Part shown: positions 25,773 through 34,041 of the stretch, piece by piece
How the letters are laid out: each line of letters opens with the position of its first letter
Numbering within the stretch: the stretch's first letter is position 1
NCBI GenBank assembly: GCA_040905965.1
Contig: JBBDQP010000058.1
Span: 1-64,000, forward strand
Direction: 5' to 3'
Source: DATHWB01 sp040905965
Lineage (GTDB): Bacteria > Actinomycetota > Acidimicrobiia > Spongiisociales > ZC4RG35
DNA length: 64,000 nt
Notes under the pieces: model-generated
Databases searched by the model: none
The model's input: only the letters and a program-made list of their open reading frames with translations
What the model was told of the DNA's origin: nothing
Translations under genes and position numbers: made by a program

Positions 25773-26560
25773 AGCGGTGGGGTGAAGCGGCCGTCGATCG
25801 CCAACCACCCGCCGTCGACGACGAGCAGCGACGCCGTCACGAACGACGCCGCGTCGGAGGCGAGATAGACGATGGGACCCGCCATCTCGATCGGTTGTGC
25901 CCAACGCCCGAGGGCGCCCTTCTGGGCATACGCCTCGTACCAGGCAGGGTCGTTCTTGATCTGTTGGGTGAGCGGGGTTTCCACGACCCCCGGCGCGAGC
26001 GCATTGGCGCGGACTCCGGACGGGCCGAGTTCGGCTGCCAGGGCGCGGATCATCTGCAACACTCCGGCCTTCGTCGCCGCGTACACCCCCTGGCCCGGTT
26101 CCACGACCTGGGCCCGGATCGAGGAAACGACGACGATCGACCCTCCCCCACCGTCCGCCATGATCCGTCCCGATCTCGTCACGACGTTGAATGTTCCTTC
26201 GAGATTGACCGAGACGACCCGGCGGAACTCTTCCTCGGTCAGGTCGAGAAGACGTTTGCGGACGTTGATGGCGGGCGTCGTGACCAGGACGTCATGCGAG
26301 CCGACCCGATCGAAGAACTCGCCGACCGAAGCGGAATCGGCCACATCGACCGTGTCTGCCGTCGCAGAGCCGCCCGCGTCACGGATCTCGGCGGCAACGT
26401 CGGCCGCGGCGGTCGCAGCGAGATCTGCACACACGACTTCGGCCCCGTGGGCAGCGAGACCAAGGGCGCCGGCGCGGCCGATGCCGCTCCCTGCCCCAAT
26501 CACGACGGCGCGCCTACCCGAGAGGTCGAAGAGCGCGCGGTAGGTATCGAATCCGGACAC
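25769..26560 (-). CDS. Short-chain dehydrogenase/reductase
   Basis: A 263-residue classical SDR. The cofactor motif is VIGAGSGIGRAGALGLA near residues 20-35, followed by CADLAAT, which favours NAD. DTVDVAD, VSVNLEGTF and the catalytic SS-x(11)-Y-x(3)-K (SSIRAQVVEPGQGVYAATK) are present, as is VVDGGWLAIDG at the C-terminus. The usual NNAG is replaced by TTPAINV. The closest-sounding groups are 3-oxoacyl reductases and gluconate or sugar dehydrogenases, but the substrate is not readable. The GTG start is 7 bases after TAGTCT. It is the first gene of the SDR, NylC-like, AAC(2')-like operon. Confidence 0.88.
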   Translation of the reverse strand: MSGFDTYRALFDLSGRRAVVIGAGSGIGRAGALGLAAHGAEVVCADLAATAAADVAAEIRDAGGSATADTVDVADSASVGEFFDRVGSHDVLVTTPAINVRKRLLDLTEEEFRRVVSVNLEGTFNVVTRSGRIMADGGGGSIVVVSSIRAQVVEPGQGVYAATKAGVLQMIRALAAELGPSGVRANALAPGVVETPLTQQIKNDPAWYEAYAQKGALGRWAQPIEMAGPIVYLASDAASFVTASLLVVDGGWLAIDGRFTPPL

Positions 26561-26567
26561 GACGGTC

Positions 26568-26573
26568 AGACTA
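26568..26573 (-). promoter_or_regulatory. -10 element TAGTCT for the leaderless SDR operon
   Basis: TAGTCT on the minus strand, exactly 7 bases before the GTG at 26560; no Shine-Dalgarno. Confidence 0.55.
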
Positions 26574-26580
26574 GAACCGG

Positions 26581-26994
26581 TCAGCGAACGGTGACAGCGT
26601 CCTCGGGTAGCCCGTCCTTGCCCGCCCGATCGACCACCTCACGCCCGAAAGGTGCGAGGGCGAGGCGTGTCATCTTGAAGTTGGCGATTCCCATCGGGAT
26701 ACCGATGATCGTGAGGCAGAGCAGGATTCCGGTGAGGATGTGCGCCAGCGCCAGCCACCATCCGGCCAGCACCACCCACAGCAGGTTGCCGATCACGGCA
26801 AGCACACCAGGGGTCTTCGTCCGCACGACCGCCTTGCCGAATGGCCACAGTGCGAACCCGGCCAACTTGAACGCCTGGATACCGAACGGTATGCCGACGA
26901 TCGTGACCATCAGGAGTAGTCCGGCGATCACGTAGGCAACCGCCAACTCGATCCCCGCCACGACCAGCCAGATCAGATTCAGAATCACACCCAT
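26581..26994 (-). CDS. YccF-domain membrane protein
   Basis: A 137-residue protein with two tandem YccF repeats, each a hydrophobic hairpin ending in a conserved GIPFGIQAFKLAGFALWPFG or GIPMGIANFKMTRLALAPFG segment. The starting MGVILNLIWLVVAG is typical. The family is found as small multipass membrane proteins of unknown function. The ATG at 26994 lies 7 bases after TAACCT. Confidence 0.9.
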   Translation of the reverse strand: MGVILNLIWLVVAGIELAVAYVIAGLLLMVTIVGIPFGIQAFKLAGFALWPFGKAVVRTKTPGVLAVIGNLLWVVLAGWWLALAHILTGILLCLTIIGIPMGIANFKMTRLALAPFGREVVDRAGKDGLPEDAVTVR

Positions 26995-27001
26995 GATCGA
27001 A

Positions 27002-27007
27002 AGGTTA
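27002..27007 (-). promoter_or_regulatory. -10 element TAACCT for the leaderless yccF gene
   Basis: TAACCT on the minus strand, exactly 7 bases before the ATG at 26994. Confidence 0.55.
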
Positions 27008-27010
27008 GGT

Positions 27011-27120
27011 GAGGGCCAGCCAAATGCGCTGGCTGCCCCCCTCGCCCGGCCCAAAGCGACCGTGCGGTCCCCCCAACGTCGCTCCGCTCCTGGGGGGACT
27101 TACTCGCTGCGCTCACTCCG
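27011..27120. repeat. Cluster of palindromes in a divergent intergenic region (REP-like)
   Basis: Two strong hairpins lie between yccF and the second importer. The first is GCCAGC-N7-GCTGGC (27015-27020 with 27028-27033), flanked by GAGGG and CCCTC. The second is GTCCCCCCA-N15-TGGGGGGAC (27067-27075 with 27091-27099). They are followed by the phrase CTCGCTGCGCTCACTCC, echoed in the hairpin loop as GTCGCTCCGCTCC. The arrangement looks like a repetitive extragenic palindrome unit rather than a terminator, since both neighbouring genes point away. I did not see another copy in the window. Confidence 0.5.
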
Positions 27121-27137
27121 TGCTATCAACCAGCCGT

Positions 27138-28073
27138 ATGTACGTTGTCCGCCGGCTCGGGGTCTTCCTGTTCTCGGTGGTGGTGGCGTCGGGACTCGTG
27201 TTCTCGGTGATGTCGATCCTTCCGGGAGATCCGGCGCAGGTGATGCTCGGCACGCAGGCAACGCCGGAATCGGTGGCGGCGTTGCGCACCGAACTCGGCC
27301 TCGACCGTCCGATACCGATCCAATACCTCGACTGGCTGAGCGGGGTGGTCCGTGGCGACTTGGGTACGTCGATCTTCTCCGGTCAAGACATCGCCGCCCA
27401 GATTGCCTCCCGCCTGCAAGTGACGATGCCGCTGGCGGTGATGGCGATGACAATGACGATCCTGCTGGCGTTCCCGGCCGGGGTGTACGCCGCCTCCCGT
27501 CACCGGCACCTGGGTGACACCGTGGTGACCACCCTCAGCCAGGTCGGGCTTGCGATCCCGGCGTTCTGGGCGGGACTGATCCTCGTCACCGTCTTCGCCG
27601 TTGGTCGCGGGTGGTTTCCTGCGAACGGTTTCCCGGGTTGGAACTCGGCGGGCGAAGGCCTGCGCGCCCTCTTCCTCCCGGCCCTGTCTCTCGCCATCGT
27701 GCAGGGGGCGATCATCACCCGTTACGTACGCGCTGCGGTGCTCGACACGATGCGAGAGGACTACATCCGCACCGCCCGCGCCAAAGGTTTGAGCCGCTCC
27801 GCCGCGCTGTGGCGCCACGGGCTGCGCAACGCCGCCATCCCGGTGCTGACGATCCTCGGGCTCCAGTTCGCTGCCCTGCTGGCCGGCACCGTCGTGATCG
27901 AAACTGTCTTCGTCCTCCCTGGGCTCGGATCGATGCTGCTGCAGGCGATCACCCGCCGCGACCTGCTGCTCGTCCAGGGCGGCGCCTTTGTGATCGTGGC
28001 GTTCATCCTGACGATCAACCTGCTGGTCGACCTGACCTACCGCTTCGTCGACCCTCGGGTGGCCAGGCGATGA
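27138..28073 (+). CDS. ABC transporter permease, DppB type, second importer
   Basis: A 311-residue permease beginning MYVVRRLGVFLFSVVVASGLVF. It has the DppB periplasmic feature (DPAQVMLG and LDRPIPIQYLDWLSGVVRGDLGTS) and the EAA loop (DYIRTARAKGLSRSAALWRHGLRNAAIP). The ATG at 27138 was chosen over a frame extending through the palindromic region, which has no family resemblance. It overlaps the next permease by four bases (ATGA). Confidence 0.9.
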   Translation: MYVVRRLGVFLFSVVVASGLVFSVMSILPGDPAQVMLGTQATPESVAALRTELGLDRPIPIQYLDWLSGVVRGDLGTSIFSGQDIAAQIASRLQVTMPLAVMAMTMTILLAFPAGVYAASRHRHLGDTVVTTLSQVGLAIPAFWAGLILVTVFAVGRGWFPANGFPGWNSAGEGLRALFLPALSLAIVQGAIITRYVRAAVLDTMREDYIRTARAKGLSRSAALWRHGLRNAAIPVLTILGLQFAALLAGTVVIETVFVLPGLGSMLLQAITRRDLLLVQGGAFVIVAFILTINLLVDLTYRFVDPRVARR

Positions 28074-28894
28074 GATGGAAACGAGTGAACCTGGTGGTGG
28101 GGGCGGCGATCGTCGCCCTGGTGATCGTGACCGCGCTGGTGTCCTTCGTGTGGACCCCGTACGACCCGCAGCAGATCTCGTCGACGGAACGACTGCTCGG
28201 TGTCGGCGAGAACGGCCATGTGCTGGGGACCGACCAGTTCGGCCGGGACGTCCTCTCCCAGATCATGGTCGGCTCCCAGACCGCCCTCTTCGTCGGTGTC
28301 CTGGCCGTCGGTATCGCGGTGGTCATCGGGATTCCACTGGGCGGACTCGCCGCCGCCCGCCGCGGGTGGACAGAGGAGGGAGTCATGCGTCTGTCCGACG
28401 TGATCTACGCGTTCCCACCGGTACTGCTTGCCATCCTGTTGGTGGCCGCGGTCTCCCCCGGGGTCGGACCGGCGATGGTCGCCATCGGCATCGCCTACGT
28501 CCCGATCGTCGCCCGGGTCACCCGTGGTGCCGCCCTCAGCGTGTTCGAACTCGACTACGTGGCCGCTGCACGCACCTACGGCCGACGAAAGACCTACATC
28601 TTCGTTCGCCACGTTCTCCCGAACATCGCCTCGGTGCTGATCGTGCAGGTGACGGTGCTCTTCGCCCTCGCCATCCTCGCCGAAGCTGCCCTGTCCTTCC
28701 TGGGGATCGGGGCCCAGCCGCCCCGTCCCTCGTGGGGTCGGAGCCTGCGCGATGCCCAGACCTTCATCCAACTGTCCCCCCGACTGGCAGTGTGGCCCGG
28801 GCTGGCGATCGCCTTCACCGTGCTGGGGTTCAACCTGCTGGGTGACGGACTGCGCGACGCGCTCGACCCCCGACTGGAGGTGCGGCGCACATGA
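28070..28894 (+). CDS. ABC transporter permease, DppC type, second importer
   Basis: A 274-residue permease with the DppC signature VLGTDQFGRDVLSQIMVGSQ and EAA loop DYVAAARTYGRRKTYIFVRHVLPN. The start ATG overlaps the previous stop, and its own stop overlaps the ATPase start, so the three genes are translationally coupled. Confidence 0.9.
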   Translation: MRWKRVNLVVGAAIVALVIVTALVSFVWTPYDPQQISSTERLLGVGENGHVLGTDQFGRDVLSQIMVGSQTALFVGVLAVGIAVVIGIPLGGLAAARRGWTEEGVMRLSDVIYAFPPVLLAILLVAAVSPGVGPAMVAIGIAYVPIVARVTRGAALSVFELDYVAAARTYGRRKTYIFVRHVLPNIASVLIVQVTVLFALAILAEAALSFLGIGAQPPRPSWGRSLRDAQTFIQLSPRLAVWPGLAIAFTVLGFNLLGDGLRDALDPRLEVRRT

Positions 28895-30495
28895 CCTTGC
28901 TCACGGTCGACGGCCTGACGATCACGACCGCATCCGGTCAAGCGCTCGTCGACGACGTCTCGTTCGCCATCGAGCGGGGCGGCCGAACCGGGCTGATCGG
29001 AGAATCGGGATCAGGCAAAACCCTCACCGCGTTGGCGATCATGGGACTACTCCCCGAAGGGCTAGAGGTGTCCGGCTCGATCACACTCGACGGGGAAGAA
29101 CTCGTCGGACGGTCAGATCGCGCTCTCACTGTCCACCGGGGCAACTCGATGTCGATGATCTTCCAGGAGCCGATGACGGCGATGAATGCCGTCATGCGGG
29201 TGGGGCGGCAGGTGTCCGAACCGCTCCGCATCCACCGGGACATGTCGGATTCCGACGCCGACGCCGAAGCGGTGGCGCTGCTGGAGGCGGTCGGAATCGA
29301 CCGACCGGAGCAGAGAGCCGGTGCCTATCCGCACGAGCTGTCCGGCGGACAGCGGCAGCGGGCGATGATCGCGATGGCCCTGGCGTGCGGCCCTGCGCTG
29401 GTGATCGCCGACGAGCCCACCACTGCCCTCGATGTGACCGTCCAGGCCCAGGTTCTGTCGGTGTTGCGTTCCCGGCTCGCCGCCACCGACGCTGCACTCC
29501 TTCTCATCACCCACGACCTGCCGGTGGTGGCGGGGATCACCCACGATCTGTTGGTCATCGAAGGAGGCAAGATCGCCGACCGGGGCGGCACCCGTGAGCT
29601 GTTCGACACACCGGTTCACCCGGTCACCCGCAGACTGGTAGAGGCGGTTCCGCCGATGAGCCGCAGCGGCGAGGTACCGACCAAGGCCCACACTCCGTCG
29701 GTCGAAGACGTCATCATCTCAGCCCGCCAACTCACTCGGACCTACACCCTGCGTCGACGACGACTACGAGAACCCGGCCCAGTGATCCGGGCGGTGGACG
29801 GCGTGAGTCTCGACATCCACCGCGGCGAGACGTTCGGAATCGTCGGCGAATCGGGATCGGGGAAGACCACCCTCGCCCGCATACTCATCGGCCTCAATCG
29901 ACCAGACCGCGGGTCGATCACGGTGGACGGTGTCGACCTGACAGCCACCAAGGACCTGCGACCGCTTCGCCACATCGCCCAGATGGTGTTCCAGGACCCA
30001 ATGGGCAGCCTCGACCCGCGGATGAGAATCGGCGACATCGTGGCCGAGCCGCTTCGCTCTCTGAAGATCGGCGGGGACCACGAAACCAGGGTCAGGGAAC
30101 TCCTGGAAGCAGTGTCACTCCCGTCAGACACCGCTGACCGCTACCCGCACGAGTTCTCTGGCGGGCAGCGCCAGCGCATCGCCATCGCCCGTGCCCTCGC
30201 CCCGGATCCGAAGATCCTCGTCGCCGACGAGCCGGTGAGTGCGCTGGACATGTCAGTCCAAACGGTCACCCTTGACCTGCTCGCCAGGCTCAAAGAAGAC
30301 TTCGACCTCACGATGATCTTCATCAGCCACGACCTGTCGGTCGTTCATCGGATCTGTGACCGGGTGCTCGTAATGGAGTCGGGCCGTGCGGTGGAGACCG
30401 GACCGGCCGACGACGTCTTTCGCACTCCGGACCATGAGCACACCCGCCAACTGGTTGCATCGATCCCGCGACTGGACGGAACGGTCAGTGCCTGA
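28891..30495 (+). CDS. Fused dual ATP-binding protein of the second peptide-type importer
   Basis: A 534-residue double ABC ATPase, about 130 residues shorter than the first importer's. Unit 1: GESGSGKTLT near 37, LSGGQRQR near 152, VIADEPTTALD. Unit 2: GESGSGKTT near 320, FSGGQRQR near 416, LVADEPVSALD. Neither unit carries the cysteine-rich C-terminal motif seen in the first importer's ATPase, which accounts for much of the size difference. This form is common in opine/peptide/nickel-type uptake operons. Its ATG overlaps the preceding stop. Confidence 0.92.
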   Translation: MTLLTVDGLTITTASGQALVDDVSFAIERGGRTGLIGESGSGKTLTALAIMGLLPEGLEVSGSITLDGEELVGRSDRALTVHRGNSMSMIFQEPMTAMNAVMRVGRQVSEPLRIHRDMSDSDADAEAVALLEAVGIDRPEQRAGAYPHELSGGQRQRAMIAMALACGPALVIADEPTTALDVTVQAQVLSVLRSRLAATDAALLLITHDLPVVAGITHDLLVIEGGKIADRGGTRELFDTPVHPVTRRLVEAVPPMSRSGEVPTKAHTPSVEDVIISARQLTRTYTLRRRRLREPGPVIRAVDGVSLDIHRGETFGIVGESGSGKTTLARILIGLNRPDRGSITVDGVDLTATKDLRPLRHIAQMVFQDPMGSLDPRMRIGDIVAEPLRSLKIGGDHETRVRELLEAVSLPSDTADRYPHEFSGGQRQRIAIARALAPDPKILVADEPVSALDMSVQTVTLDLLARLKEDFDLTMIFISHDLSVVHRICDRVLVMESGRAVETGPADDVFRTPDHEHTRQLVASIPRLDGTVSA

Positions 30496-30537
30496 CATCA
30501 CCTCTACGATGCCCTGATCCTGAGGACGGAGCGCAAG

Positions 30538-32037
30538 GTGACACGACGAATGACTATCGCGGTGGTGGCGCTGACCCTGGTCGCTGCCGCCTGTAACGGA
30601 TCGGACGGCGGGCAACTGCCCCCTTCGGCCCAACCGGATGCCGTGATCGGACTCCAACTCGAACCACCGACGCTCGATCTGACGTCGAGCCCGGCAGCCG
30701 CCATTCCCCAGGTGCTGCTGTACAACGTCTACGAGGGCCTGGTGAAGCTGGAAGCGGACGGATCGATCAGCGGCCTCCTCACCGAGTCGTGGGAAGTGAG
30801 CGACGACGGCCTCACGTACACCTTCGAGCTTCGCGAGGGTGTGTCTTTCCACAACGGAGACGAGGTCGACGCGGACGATGTCGTGTTCTCGCTGACGAAC
30901 GTCATCACCAAGGAACCGCCCCATCCCTTCGCAGGGACGTTTGACCCGATCGCAGCCGTGCGGGCGGTGGACTCGATGACCGTGGAGATCACCCTCGAGC
31001 AGGTGAGCGCCAACCTCCTCTTCTACTTGACCCAGGGGCAGGGTGTCATCCTCAACGAGGCAGCAATCGCCACTATCGAGAACGAGCCAATCGGCACGGG
31101 GCCGTTCCGGTTCTCCTCCTGGACCGTCGGCGACTCGATCATGTTGGAACGGAATCCCGAATATTGGGGTGAGGCAGCTCCGCTGCAGACGGTCACGTTC
31201 CGCTACATCAACGACCCCAACGCGCTCAACAACGCCATGCTGGCGGGCGACCTGGACATCATTGCTGGCGTCTCAGCTCCGGAACTGCTGTCTGCCTTCG
31301 AATCCGACGACCGCTTCCAGGTGCTGCAGGGGCTCACGAACGGTGAAGTCACTCTGTCCCTCAACGGACGGAACTTCCCCCTCGACGACGTGCGAGTCCG
31401 CCAGGCGATCACCCACGCCATCGACCGCCAGGCCGTCGTCGACCTGGCGTATGCCGGCTACGGCACGGTCATCGGCACCTTCTCGACCCCGCTCGACCCC
31501 TGGTACCGGGATCTGACCGACGTCTATCCCTACGACCCGGACCGTGCCCGAGAGCTCCTGGCGGAGGCCGGGGTATCGGATGTGACCCTCCGGATGGTGC
31601 TGCCGCCGGTCTCGTACGCCACCCGATCTGGCGAGATCATCGCCAGCCAGCTCGCCGAGGTCGGCATCAACGTCGAGATCAACAATGTCGAGTGGGGCGT
31701 GTGGCTGGAAGACGTGTTCACCAATTACGACTACGACATGTCGATCGTCGCCCACGTGGAGCCACGGGACGTCTTCCAATACGGGAATCCGGAGTACTAC
31801 TGGGGCAACGACAGCCTGCAGGTGGCATCGATCATCGGGCAGGCCGACTCCGAACCGGACGAAGCCACCCGCAACGAACTGTACGCGTCAGTCCTGGAGG
31901 AGATCACCGCGGTGGCCGCAGACAACTGGCTGTTCGTGCTCCCGGCATTGTCGGTGACCGAACAGGGCGTGACCGGGTACGAAGCCGACCTGCCCGGCCT
32001 GTCACTCGATGTGACCAGGCTCGCCATCAACCCGTGA
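30538..32037 (+). CDS. Substrate-binding lipoprotein of the second peptide-type importer (SBP_bac_5)
   Basis: A 499-residue binding protein with a Sec-type lipoprotein signal (MTRRMTIAVVALTLVAAAC, Cys19), unlike the Tat signal of the first importer. Family 5 landmarks are LEPPTLDLTSS, ESWEVSDDGLTYTFELREGVSFHNGDEVDADDVVFS split over about residues 80-115, IGTGPFRF and DDVRVRQAITHAIDRQAVV. The start is a GTG at 30538 following GGACGGAG. TACGAT at 30505-30510 could be a -10 of its own. The stop overlaps the M20 hydrolase start by four bases, tying the ligand to an N-acyl amino acid or peptide. Confidence 0.92.
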   Translation: MTRRMTIAVVALTLVAAACNGSDGGQLPPSAQPDAVIGLQLEPPTLDLTSSPAAAIPQVLLYNVYEGLVKLEADGSISGLLTESWEVSDDGLTYTFELREGVSFHNGDEVDADDVVFSLTNVITKEPPHPFAGTFDPIAAVRAVDSMTVEITLEQVSANLLFYLTQGQGVILNEAAIATIENEPIGTGPFRFSSWTVGDSIMLERNPEYWGEAAPLQTVTFRYINDPNALNNAMLAGDLDIIAGVSAPELLSAFESDDRFQVLQGLTNGEVTLSLNGRNFPLDDVRVRQAITHAIDRQAVVDLAYAGYGTVIGTFSTPLDPWYRDLTDVYPYDPDRARELLAEAGVSDVTLRMVLPPVSYATRSGEIIASQLAEVGINVEINNVEWGVWLEDVFTNYDYDMSIVAHVEPRDVFQYGNPEYYWGNDSLQVASIIGQADSEPDEATRNELYASVLEEITAVAADNWLFVLPALSVTEQGVTGYEADLPGLSLDVTRLAINP

Positions 32038-33212
32038 AGCCCGCCATCGACCGGGTCGGCCTGGTCGAGTTCACCCGCCGGCTGGTACGCATTCCCAGTG
32101 TGAACCAGCCGGGCCAGGGTGAGACACCGGTGGTGACGGCGGTGGTCGAACTCGCTCGCTCGTGGGGGTGGGACCCGGTGGTCGACGAGGTCGCTCCCGG
32201 CCGACCCAACTGCATCATTCGCCTGGAAGGAGGACTCCCGGGCAGAACGCTGCTGTTCGAGGGCCACACCGACGTCGTGACCCCGGGCGACCCCGAGGAG
32301 TGGTCGCGCGACCCGTTCGGCGCAGACCTGGTGGACGGCCGGATCTGGGGTCGGGGTTCGGCGGACATGAAGGGTGGCCTGGCGGCCATGCTGTTCGCTG
32401 CCCGTGCCATCGAAGAAGCCGGACCGTTCCCCGGCACGATCGTGCTCGGAGTCCTGTGTGACGAGGAAGAAATGATGATCGGGGTGCATGACTTCGTCCG
32501 CCGCGGTCACGCACGGGGGATCGACGGGGCGATCGTCTGCGAGCCGGAGGCAGGAGAGATCTGCATCACCCAGAAGGGTGCGATCCGGCTACGGATCGAC
32601 CTCGAAGGCAGCATGGCGCACGGTGCCATGCCGCATCAGGCTCGTAACCCGATCCCCGCAGTACTGGACCTGATCACCGAGGTCCGTGAGATCGAAGCCG
32701 ACTACCAACGCCACCCCGGAGACCATCCCACCCTGGGCCTGACCTATCTCACCCCCACCCACGTCACTGCCGGATCACTCCCCCAGATGAACGTCATCCC
32801 TTCGACCGCGTTGTTGACCCTCGACGTGCGCACGGTGCCCGGCGTGGACCATCTTGACCTGCTGGCAAAAGTGGGCGAAGCAGCCGACCGTGTCGCCTCC
32901 GCCACCGGAGTCGAGATCACCCCCACCGTCCTCGTGGATCGACCGCCCACCTCCATCGACCCGGATCATCCACTGGTTCAGGCAGTGGATGCCGCCCACC
33001 GCGAGGTGACCGGATCCGAACCGGTGTACGGCGGTGTGCCGGGAACCACCGACGGCACGATCCTGTGGCGCGACGCCGGTTTGCCTGTCGTGGTCTACGG
33101 GCCCGGCGGCAAGTGGATCGCCCACCAGGCTGACGAGTACGTCGAAATCGACGACCTCGTCCGCCACGTCGAGGTGTACGTGTCTGCCGCTCTCCGTTTC
33201 CTGTCAGTTTGA
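32034..33212 (+). CDS. M20-family metallohydrolase (ArgE/DapE-like amidohydrolase)
   Basis: A 392-residue two-domain zinc hydrolase. Metal and catalytic residues sit in FEGHTDVVTPGD, GRGSADMKGGLAAM, LCDEEEMM and, at the C-terminus, the final metal ligand region YGPGGKWIAHQADEYV. The dimerisation (lid) domain is about residues 175-290. Relatives remove acyl or succinyl groups from amino acids or cleave dipeptides. Coupling to a peptide-type importer (GTGA overlap with the binding-protein stop) suggests that it processes the imported compound in the cytoplasm. DapE itself is less likely in this context. Confidence 0.88.
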   Translation: MKPAIDRVGLVEFTRRLVRIPSVNQPGQGETPVVTAVVELARSWGWDPVVDEVAPGRPNCIIRLEGGLPGRTLLFEGHTDVVTPGDPEEWSRDPFGADLVDGRIWGRGSADMKGGLAAMLFAARAIEEAGPFPGTIVLGVLCDEEEMMIGVHDFVRRGHARGIDGAIVCEPEAGEICITQKGAIRLRIDLEGSMAHGAMPHQARNPIPAVLDLITEVREIEADYQRHPGDHPTLGLTYLTPTHVTAGSLPQMNVIPSTALLTLDVRTVPGVDHLDLLAKVGEAADRVASATGVEITPTVLVDRPPTSIDPDHPLVQAVDAAHREVTGSEPVYGGVPGTTDGTILWRDAGLPVVVYGPGGKWIAHQADEYVEIDDLVRHVEVYVSAALRFLSV

Positions 33213-33220
33213 GGGTCTCG

Positions 33221-33226
33221 TAAGGT
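33221..33226 (+). promoter_or_regulatory. -10 element TAAGGT before a leaderless membrane-protein gene
   Basis: TAAGGT ends 8 bases before the GTG at 33235; no Shine-Dalgarno is present. Confidence 0.45.
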
Positions 33227-33234
33227 TCTGCCTC

Positions 33235-34041
33235 GTGCGCAAGCTGTCGGACATCACCCACATCGGGCGGATCATCGATCTCCGGCTGGCATCCAACCGG
33301 GCGGCGCTGCTCATTCCGACAGGGGCGGCCCTGGTGCTGTACGGCTTGGACACCTCCGACATCCGCCGGGCAATCGCCGGAGCCATGGGATCGGTGGCGG
33401 CGTGGATGCTGGCCCGGGAACTCGATCCGGATCGACCCCATGCCGCCACCATCGCCGCATTCTTGGCCCCGGCGTCGACCCTGGTCCTCGGCGCTCCCGC
33501 TCCGGCCGCGTTGTTCTTGACGTTGTTCACCGCCCGCATCCTCGCCCGCACCACCGGACTGCCTCCCCGCACCACCGACTACGCCGGAGTCGGACTGGGC
33601 GCAGTGGTATTCGCCGACACTCCGTGGGGCTGGGCGGTGGGCATCCTGCTGGCCTTCGCCATGGTGCGCGACGTCGCCCTGCCGGGCGATCCCCCGATGA
33701 ATGCCGGCTTGTGGGGAGCGGTATTGGCGATCGGAGTGACCCTGCGCGCCGCCTTTGGAGACCGTCTGGGCGACTGGACCGCGCCCGACGTGACCTCGCT
33801 CGGGTTCATCTTGTTTGGACTGGTCGGTGCAGCGGTCGTCGTGCAACCGATACCGGTTCTCTCGTTGGGAGATTGGACCCGAATGCCGCTCGAGCCGCGC
33901 CGGGTCCGAGAGGCGGCGGTGTTCACAGTGCTCACCGCGGCCCTGGCGGTCCTTGCCGGCGGTCAGGCGGGCGTGGTGGCGGTCGCCCCGCTGCTCATGA
34001 CCTTCGCGGCGGTGGCCATGACCCGGATCGCTTCGCGCTGA
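33235..34041 (+). CDS. Multipass membrane protein of unknown function
   Basis: A 268-residue, strongly hydrophobic protein with about seven or eight membrane segments (for example LLIPTGAALVLYG, TIAAFLAPASTLVLGAPAPAALFLTLF, WAVGILLAFAMV, LGFILFGLVGAAVVV, VFTVLTAALAVLAGGQAGVVAVAPLLMTF). No motif I recognise. The GTG at 33235 lies 8 bases after TAAGGT, so it probably starts its own leaderless transcript rather than belonging to the importer operon. The stop abuts the convergent udgB-type stop with no gap. Confidence 0.75.
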   Translation: MRKLSDITHIGRIIDLRLASNRAALLIPTGAALVLYGLDTSDIRRAIAGAMGSVAAWMLARELDPDRPHAATIAAFLAPASTLVLGAPAPAALFLTLFTARILARTTGLPPRTTDYAGVGLGAVVFADTPWGWAVGILLAFAMVRDVALPGDPPMNAGLWGAVLAIGVTLRAAFGDRLGDWTAPDVTSLGFILFGLVGAAVVVQPIPVLSLGDWTRMPLEPRRVREAAVFTVLTAALAVLAGGQAGVVAVAPLLMTFAAVAMTRIASR

